Notes under the pieces: generated by a model
What the model was told of the DNA's origin: nothing
The model's database searches: none
Seen by the model: the letters and a program-made list of their open reading frames with translations, nothing else
Assembly (NCBI GenBank): GCA_904420155.1
Contig: CAJFUH010000066.1
Coordinates: 1 to 9,537 of the forward strand
Length of the DNA stretch: 9,537 bases
Direction: 5' to 3'
DNA from: an uncultured Clostridia bacterium
Lineage (GTDB): Bacteria; Bacillota; Clostridia; Oscillospirales; Acutalibacteraceae
Position numbers and translations under genes: made by a program
In this document: positions 5,676-9,537 of the stretch, in pieces
Position numbering within the stretch: the stretch's first letter is position 1
How the letters are laid out: each line of letters begins with the position of its first letter

Positions 5676-5854
5676 ATGTGAGTTCTGTTCGGATAGTGTC
5701 GGAAAGGGAAAGGCTAAGACGGCTGCCAGAAAAAGGGCAAAACCATGTTTGTAGAGTTCAGAAATTCTGAATAGCTGTAACAGCCGGTATCGCTTTTTTC
5801 GGCACATTGGGGAATAAAGCTTCTGAATGAAAGTACATAGTGAGGGTATGAGAA
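5676..5854 (+). promoter_or_regulatory. Structured 5' leader of the DUF1846 gene, possible attenuator
   Basis: The leader holds a perfect hairpin TTCAGA (5757-5762)/TCTGAA (5766-5771) and a small one GCTG (5774-5777)/CAGC (5781-5784), then TTTTTT at 5794-5799. CAGCCG (5781-5786) can instead pair with CGGCTG (5720-5725), or its GCCG with CGGC (5800-5803). Competing pairings before a T-run are what an attenuator or riboswitch would show, but no known class is recognised and the T-run starts eight bases after the stem. Confidence 0.3.
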
Positions 5855-7339
5855 ATGAAAGCTGTAGGGTTCGATAACGACAAATATCTGAAAACGCAAT
5901 CTAAGCACATTCTGGAACGGATCGCTCAATTCGACAATAAGCTTTATTTGGAACTGGGCGGGAAGCTGTTTGACGATTACCATGCATCCCGGGTCCTGCC
6001 CGGATTCCAGCCTGACAGCAAGATGCGCATGCTGCTGCAATTGGCAGACCAGGCGGAAATTGTAATTGTCATCAATGCCACCGATATTGAAAAAAGCAAA
6101 GTGCGCGGGGATCTGGGTATTACTTATGACGCCGACGTACTGCGTTTGATCGACGCTTTCCGGGATATTGGGCTATACGTGGGCAGCGTGGTCATTGCTC
6201 AATACAGCGGTCAGCCGGTTGTAGATTCCTTTAAAAACCGCCTCAACCGTTTGGGGATCCAGGTATTCCTGCACTATCCCATAGCGGGATATCCCAACAA
6301 TATCCCGTTTATTGTCAGCGACGAGGGATTTGGGAAGAACGAATACATTGAAACCACCCGTCCCCTGGTTATTGTAACCGCCCCGGGACCGGGCAGCGGA
6401 AAGATGGCCACCTGCCTTTCCCAGCTTTATCATGAATATAAGAGAGGGGTTAAGGCGGGATACGCGAAGTTTGAGACTTTCCCGGTTTGGAATTTGCCGT
6501 TGAAACATCCGGTAAATCTGGCTTATGAAGCGGCTACCGCCGATTTAAACGACGTCAATATGATCGATCCTTTCCATCTGGAAGCGTATGGAAAGACAGC
6601 GGTAAACTATAACCGGGACGTAGAGGTCTTTCCGGTATTGAACGCGATATTTGAAAAGATAGCGGGAGAAAGCCCCTATAAATCCCCCACTGATATGGGG
6701 GTCAACATGGCGGGCAACTGTATCATAGACGATGAAGTCTGCCAAGAGGCTTCCCGTCAGGAGATTATCCGTCGTTACTATCATGCGTTGTGCGATCAAC
6801 GTCAAGGCCGCCTGGATGAAGAAGCGGTATATAAAGTAGAACTTTTGATGAATAAGGTGGGGGTTTCCATTGAAGACCGCTTGGTTGCCCACGCCGCCCT
6901 GGAACGTGCGGAACAGACCGGGATGCCTGCGGCCGCTATTCAACTGGAAAACGGAAAAATCATTACGGGAAAGACTTCTTCCCTGTTGGGGGCTTCCGCT
7001 GCAGTGATCCTCAACGCCTTAAAAGAATTAGGGGGTATCAGCCACAAGATGCCTTTGATCTCTCCTATTGTAATTGAACCCATTCAAAACCTAAAAACCA
7101 AGGTGTTGGGAAACCACAATCCCAGATTGCATTCCGATGAAATTTTGATTGCGCTGTCCATCAGCGCCGCTACCAATCCCACGGCGGAGCTGGCCCTTCG
7201 TCAGCTGCCCAAGTTAAGAGGCTGTGAAGCGCACTCTTCGGTGATTCTTTCCCAGGTGGACGATTCTGTTTTCCGAAAATTGGGCATGAACCTCACTTGT
7301 GAGGCCAAATATCAGACCAAAAAATTATATCATCGCTAA
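5855..7339 (+). CDS. DUF1846 (UPF0371) family protein
   Basis: A 494-residue protein of the DUF1846 family, widespread in Firmicutes and of unknown function. The length is the family's normal full length, with no truncation. Seen: an N-terminal KAVGFDNDKYLKTQSKHILE, a Rossmann-like region (about 67-175), and a glycine-rich PGPGSGKMATCLSQLYHE at 177-194. That loop resembles a phosphate-binding P-loop but lacks the full Walker A pattern. It is followed by YAKFETFPVWNLPLKHPVN and a C-terminal domain with RLHSDEILIALSISAATNP. No signal peptide or membrane helix, so cytoplasmic. A GAGGG site precedes the start. It is monocistronic, with its own promoter and a long hairpin terminator. Nucleotide binding is inferred only. 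Confidence 0.93.
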   Translation: MKAVGFDNDKYLKTQSKHILERIAQFDNKLYLELGGKLFDDYHASRVLPGFQPDSKMRMLLQLADQAEIVIVINATDIEKSKVRGDLGITYDADVLRLIDAFRDIGLYVGSVVIAQYSGQPVVDSFKNRLNRLGIQVFLHYPIAGYPNNIPFIVSDEGFGKNEYIETTRPLVIVTAPGPGSGKMATCLSQLYHEYKRGVKAGYAKFETFPVWNLPLKHPVNLAYEAATADLNDVNMIDPFHLEAYGKTAVNYNRDVEVFPVLNAIFEKIAGESPYKSPTDMGVNMAGNCIIDDEVCQEASRQEIIRRYYHALCDQRQGRLDEEAVYKVELLMNKVGVSIEDRLVAHAALERAEQTGMPAAAIQLENGKIITGKTSSLLGASAAVILNALKELGGISHKMPLISPIVIEPIQNLKTKVLGNHNPRLHSDEILIALSISAATNPTAELALRQLPKLRGCEAHSSVILSQVDDSVFRKLGMNLTCEAKYQTKKLYHR

Positions 7340-7382
7340 AACACAGCGCAAAGGGTTTTCACAGTGTCCAAAAATAGAATGG

Positions 7383-7453
7383 AATATTTTTCGCAACAGC
7401 TTGCTTCTTCCCATGGCGAGAAGCAAGCTGTTGCGATCCCAATATTATTTTTT
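7383..7453 (+). terminator. Long-hairpin terminator of the DUF1846 gene
   Basis: A perfect 17-base-pair stem (7392-7408 with 7419-7435) has a ten-base loop centred on CCATGG. It is extended below an internal loop by AATATT (7383-7388) pairing with AATATT (7441-7446), and ATTTTTT follows at 7447-7453. The stem is longer than a usual terminator, so a stable small RNA end is possible as well. Confidence 0.72.
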
Positions 7454-7570
7454 GGCCGCATCCCCAATTTTAACGGGGGCTCGGTTATACGATGGTAATT
7501 TTCGAGATAAAAAGTCGTTATATAGAGACGATCTCTTTTATACAGAAAAGCCAGGAAAAATAGTTTTTGA
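7454..7570. other. AT-rich intergenic stretch between convergent terminators
   Basis: The gap from the DUF1846 stop to the nagB stop is 313 bases, and most of it is the two terminators. This middle part carries small pairings (CCCC/GGGG near 7466-7484, CTCG/CGAG near 7482-7505, and TCGT/ACGA with GAGA/TCTC near 7504-7534). No gene or known RNA is recognised. Confidence 0.5.
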
Positions 7571-7571
7571 C

Positions 7572-7616
7572 AAAAAAGGGGCTATTGCCGATGTTTTACC
7601 GGCAATAGCCCCTTTT
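7572..7616 (-). terminator. Terminator of nagB
   Basis: A perfect 17-base-pair stem (7574-7590 with 7600-7616) has a nine-base loop. On the minus strand it is GC-rich and ends in TTTTTT (complement of 7572-7577), 37 bases after the nagB stop. On the plus strand it ends in only TTTT, so it may also stop read-through from DUF1846. Confidence 0.92.
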
Positions 7617-7652
7617 GGCCTTTATGGGAATATCAAAAACATTTTATCACGC

Positions 7653-8378
7653 TTATAACAGTGCGGCCGCGGCTTCGTCTGCAAAGATTGTCACGTTGGG
7701 ATGGAGTTGAAGCACAGAAGCGGGGCATTGCGGGGTAACCGGACCCTTTACCATATCGTGCACCGCTTGTGCCTTAGCGGAACCAGTGGCCACCAGAATA
7801 ATTTGACGAGCTTTCATAATGGAGCCGATTCCCATACTGATGGCATAGCGCGGTACTTCGTCGCTGCTCTCAAAGAAACGGGTATTGGCGTCAATGGTGC
7901 TTTGTGTGAGGGCGACTTTATGCGTACCCATCGGGAACTCGTCGCAGGGCTCATTGAAAGCGATATGTCCGTTGTTGCCAATCCCCAAAATCTGGACGTC
8001 GATGCCGCCGGCCTGCGCGATCATTTCATCGTAATGCTTTCCTTCCCCGTCGATATCTTCCGCAGTGCCGCAGGGGACGTGGATCTTGTCAGCGGGCACA
8101 TTGATGCCGTGGAAAAGGTTTTCCTGCATGAAATAATAGTAGCTTTGGGGATGGTCGTGGCCCAGGCCAATGTATTCATCCAGATTAAAGGTGGTCACTT
8201 TGGAAAAATCTAACGTACCGTTTTTGTACCACTCAATCAGGCGGCTGTAAGTAGGGATAGGGGAAGAGCCGGTGGCAAGACCCAGGACACTGTCCGGTTT
8301 TGCAATGACTTGGCCGGCAAAAATGCTGGCGGCGGCGATACCAATGGCGTTTGCGTCTTTGTAAATCTTTACATTCAT
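7653..8378 (-). CDS. nagB: Glucosamine-6-phosphate deaminase
   Basis: A 241-residue enzyme that converts glucosamine 6-phosphate to fructose 6-phosphate and ammonia, feeding amino sugars from chitin, mucin or recycled cell wall into glycolysis; cytoplasmic. Family motifs are complete: the phosphate-binding GLATGSSP (33-40), FNLDEY with the catalytic Asp 67, and GIGNNGHIAFNEP (132-144) with the catalytic His 138 and Glu 143. The Asn at 136 stands where E. coli NagB has Asp 141; Asn there is, to my recollection, usual in Firmicutes. The length matches the short Firmicute form, without the C-terminal allosteric extension of the E. coli enzyme. AAGGAG lies nine to ten bases before the start. It is transcribed alone, divergent from cotJA; no nagA is present in the window. 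Confidence 0.96.
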   Translation of the reverse strand: MNVKIYKDANAIGIAAASIFAGQVIAKPDSVLGLATGSSPIPTYSRLIEWYKNGTLDFSKVTTFNLDEYIGLGHDHPQSYYYFMQENLFHGINVPADKIHVPCGTAEDIDGEGKHYDEMIAQAGGIDVQILGIGNNGHIAFNEPCDEFPMGTHKVALTQSTIDANTRFFESSDEVPRYAISMGIGSIMKARQIILVATGSAKAQAVHDMVKGPVTPQCPASVLQLHPNVTIFADEAAAALL

Positions 8379-8423
8379 GGCGATTAGCTCCTTATAAAAA
8401 ATTCAAAGATTTTCTCTTCCTTT

Positions 8424-8451
8424 ATCTTAACATCTTTACTAAGAAGTGCAA
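8424..8451 (-). promoter_or_regulatory. Sigma-A promoter of nagB
   Basis: On the minus strand, TTGCAC (8446-8451), 16-base spacer, then TAAGAT (8424-8429) preceded by TGT (extended -10). It points at nagB with a leader of roughly 40 bases. I see no clear NagR-type palindrome. Confidence 0.72.
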
Positions 8452-8499
8452 GACCTTTTTTTCACATTTTTAATCTTTTTTAGGCCATAGGAGTTCGTA

Positions 8500-8528
8500 A
8501 CCTGTCCGGGAGCTTCTTCATATAATGA
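8500..8528 (+). promoter_or_regulatory. Probable sporulation promoter of the cotJ operon
   Basis: CATATAAT (8519-8526) fits the -10 of mother-cell sigma factors (sigma-E CATAcanT, sigma-K CATAnnnTA). An AC at 8500-8501 lies 17 bases upstream, as sigma-K promoters have, while no sigma-A -35 is present. In Bacillus cotJ is driven by sigma-E. Which factor acts here cannot be decided from sequence. Confidence 0.45.
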
Positions 8529-8559
8529 GATGACCCCATCAAGAAAGGAGTATCAGCAT

Positions 8560-8757
8560 ATGGACGATATGGATAAAATGATGTCGGAACAATATGGGAT
8601 TCCGCCGCTGCCAAAAAATCCAGTTGTGGCAATGGCCTATGTGCCTTATCAGGGATCCACCGGCAATATGTATCATCCTGAAAAAGGACTGAATGCGGGA
8701 ACCATGTTCCCTGTACTGGATAAACCATTTTTAGGATGTGGAGGGATGAAAAAATGA
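8560..8757 (+). CDS. cotJA: Spore coat associated protein CotJA
   Basis: A 65-residue protein matching the CotJA family: PPLPKNPVVAMAYVPYQ (15-31), then the conserved core GLNAGTMFPVLDKPF (43-57), as in the KGT/AGTLFPxL stretch of CotJA proteins. It is made in the mother cell and incorporated into the spore coat. Start 8560 is chosen because AAAGGAG (8544-8550) lies nine bases before it; the upstream ATG at 8530 precedes that site. Its TGA overlaps the ATG of cotJB (ATGA, 8754-8757), indicating translational coupling. A Met-rich N-terminus and the C-terminal GCGGMKK are visible. Confidence 0.92.
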   Translation: MDDMDKMMSEQYGIPPLPKNPVVAMAYVPYQGSTGNMYHPEKGLNAGTMFPVLDKPFLGCGGMKK

Positions 8758-9011
8758 ACAGGAATGAAAGAGACCGCCTGCTCAGGCAAATAGCGGCTGT
8801 TGACTTTGCAATGATCGAATTACATTTGTTTATGGATTCCCATCCCAATGACAGGGAAGCCGGCAGGAAATTAGACGAGTATGAAAAGAAGAGTACCGCC
8901 TTGCGCAAGGAGTTTGAGGAAAAGTACGGCCCACTGACTTCAATGCAAAAAGAGGGCAACCGCTGGGCGTGGATTTGTGATCCATGGCCTTGGGACAATG
9001 AGGAGGACTAA
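8754..9011 (+). CDS. cotJB: Spore coat protein CotJB
   Basis: An 85-residue member of the CotJB domain family, a partner of CotJA and CotJC in the spore coat. Seen: helical RDRLLRQIAAVDFAMIELHL (7-26), LDEYEKKSTALRKEFEEKYGP (40-60) and the family C-terminus LTSMQ...WAWICDPWPW (61-80). Start 8754 overlaps the cotJA stop, with GGAGG at 8741-8745 as ribosome binding site; the in-frame ATG at 8736 is too far upstream of it. cotJC follows two bases after the stop. Confidence 0.93.
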   Translation: MNRNERDRLLRQIAAVDFAMIELHLFMDSHPNDREAGRKLDEYEKKSTALRKEFEEKYGPLTSMQKEGNRWAWICDPWPWDNEED

Positions 9012-9013
9012 GT

Positions 9014-9537
9014 ATGTGGATATATGAGAAACGGCTGGAGTATCCGGTGAAAATCTCTCGCCCAAATGCCCAGCTTGCCAAAGTAATCATCAGTCAATAT
9101 GGAGGACCCGATGGAGAACTGGGGGCGTCCCTTCGTTATCTGAGCCAGCGGTATAGTATGCCTTATCCGGAATTAAAGGCAATATTGACTGATATTGGTA
9201 CAGAGGAACTGGCGCATTTAGAAATGATTGGGGCTATCGTGCACCAACTGACTAAAGACCTGACTATGGAAGAGATCAAACAAGCGGGATTCGACGCCTA
9301 TTTTGTAGATCATACCACCGGAGTTTATCCCAGCGCTGCAAATGGAACGCCGTTTAATGCGTTTTCCATCGCGGTAAAAGGGGACGTCATCACGGATCTT
9401 CACGAAGATATGGCTGCCGAACAGAAAGCACGGACCACTTACGACAACATCCTGCGCTTTACCGACGACCCCGACGTAAAAGATGCTATTCGCTTCCTGA
9501 GGGAACGGGAAGTGGTACATTACCAGCGGTTTGGCGA
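9014..9537 (+). CDS. cotJC: CotJC, manganese-catalase-like spore coat protein (partial)
   Basis: The first 174 codons of CotJC; the gene runs off the right edge. It belongs to the manganese catalase family, ferritin-like four-helix proteins with a di-manganese centre that break down hydrogen peroxide. In spores it is a coat component. Visible metal ligands agree with the family: Glu 35, Glu 65 with His 68 (EELAHLE), Glu 136 (AAEQKAR), and Glu 166 with His 169 (REREVVHYQRF). The start at 9014 lies two bases after the cotJB stop, with AGGAGG at 9001-9006 as ribosome binding site inside cotJB. All three cotJ genes are thus translated from one tightly packed mRNA. Full length is expected near 190-200 residues; the missing part is outside the window. 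Confidence 0.94.
   Translation, partial: MWIYEKRLEYPVKISRPNAQLAKVIISQYGGPDGELGASLRYLSQRYSMPYPELKAILTDIGTEELAHLEMIGAIVHQLTKDLTMEEIKQAGFDAYFVDHTTGVYPSAANGTPFNAFSIAVKGDVITDLHEDMAAEQKARTTYDNILRFTDDPDVKDAIRFLREREVVHYQRFG

Noticed and set aside
5357..5807. ORFs in the isomerase-DUF1846 gap on both strands
   Set aside because: They cross the terminator and promoter, lack ribosome binding sites and show no domain.
7965..7985. Asn in place of the E. coli NagB catalytic-region Asp 141
   Set aside because: To my recollection Asn at this place is normal in Firmicute NagB enzymes; His and Glu of the motif are kept, so no sign of inactivation.
7701..8213. 170-residue plus-strand ORF opposite nagB
   Set aside because: Shadow of nagB, which has complete active-site motifs on the minus strand.
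8480..8998. 172-residue minus-strand ORF opposite cotJA and cotJB
   Set aside because: Shadow frame; cotJA and cotJB are recognised families with coupled starts.

Overview
The window looks like part of a chromosome from a spore-forming, Gram-positive gut-type Clostridia (an Oscillospirales/Ruminococcaceae-like Firmicute is my inference). Pointers are the cotJA-cotJB-cotJC spore coat operon at the right end, strong AGGAGG-type ribosome binding sites, sigma-A promoters with 16-17 base spacers, and familiar Clostridia protein families (CpXC, AIM24/TIGR00266, DUF1846, NagB).

Left end (1 to about 730) is visibly more AT-rich than the rest and is a defence-type island. It holds the 3' part of a type III toxin-antitoxin locus of the CptIN kind: tandem RNA antitoxin repeats (1-89 plus a partial third), an internal rho-independent terminator (97-126), and a ToxN/AbiQ-like RNase toxin (147-616). 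The two repeats differ at five positions, four of which form two compensatory base-pair swaps. They fit an H-type pseudoknot, the fold of type III antitoxin RNAs. The toxin reading frame is broken by one missing T near 274, just before its conserved PLSS motif, so it is a pseudogene or carries a sequencing error. A small truncated ORF after it (629 onward) may be the remnant of another antitoxin (VbhA-like).

Middle (735-4750). A minus-strand operon reads from a promoter near 2890-2918: a CpXC zinc-ribbon protein, an AIM24 family protein and a four-helix membrane protein, ending at a bidirectional palindromic terminator (735-766). Diverging from it on the plus strand, from its own promoter (2936-2964), are a zinc-ribbon protein with two membrane helices, a small coiled-coil protein with an acidic tail, and a flavodoxin-like protein. 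Their joint function is not established.

Right half (4751-9537). A cyclophilin-type peptidyl-prolyl isomerase has its own promoter and terminator. It is followed by a DUF1846 protein with a roughly 180-base structured leader and a long-hairpin terminator. nagB (glucosamine-6-phosphate deaminase) lies convergent on the minus strand with its own promoter and terminator. Diverging from nagB is cotJA-cotJB-cotJC, with tightly coupled cistrons behind a probable sporulation promoter. cotJC, a manganese-catalase-like coat protein, runs off the right edge.

Most of the window is ordinary housekeeping and sporulation content. The most interesting part is the CptIN-like locus at the left edge, with its covarying repeats and broken toxin.
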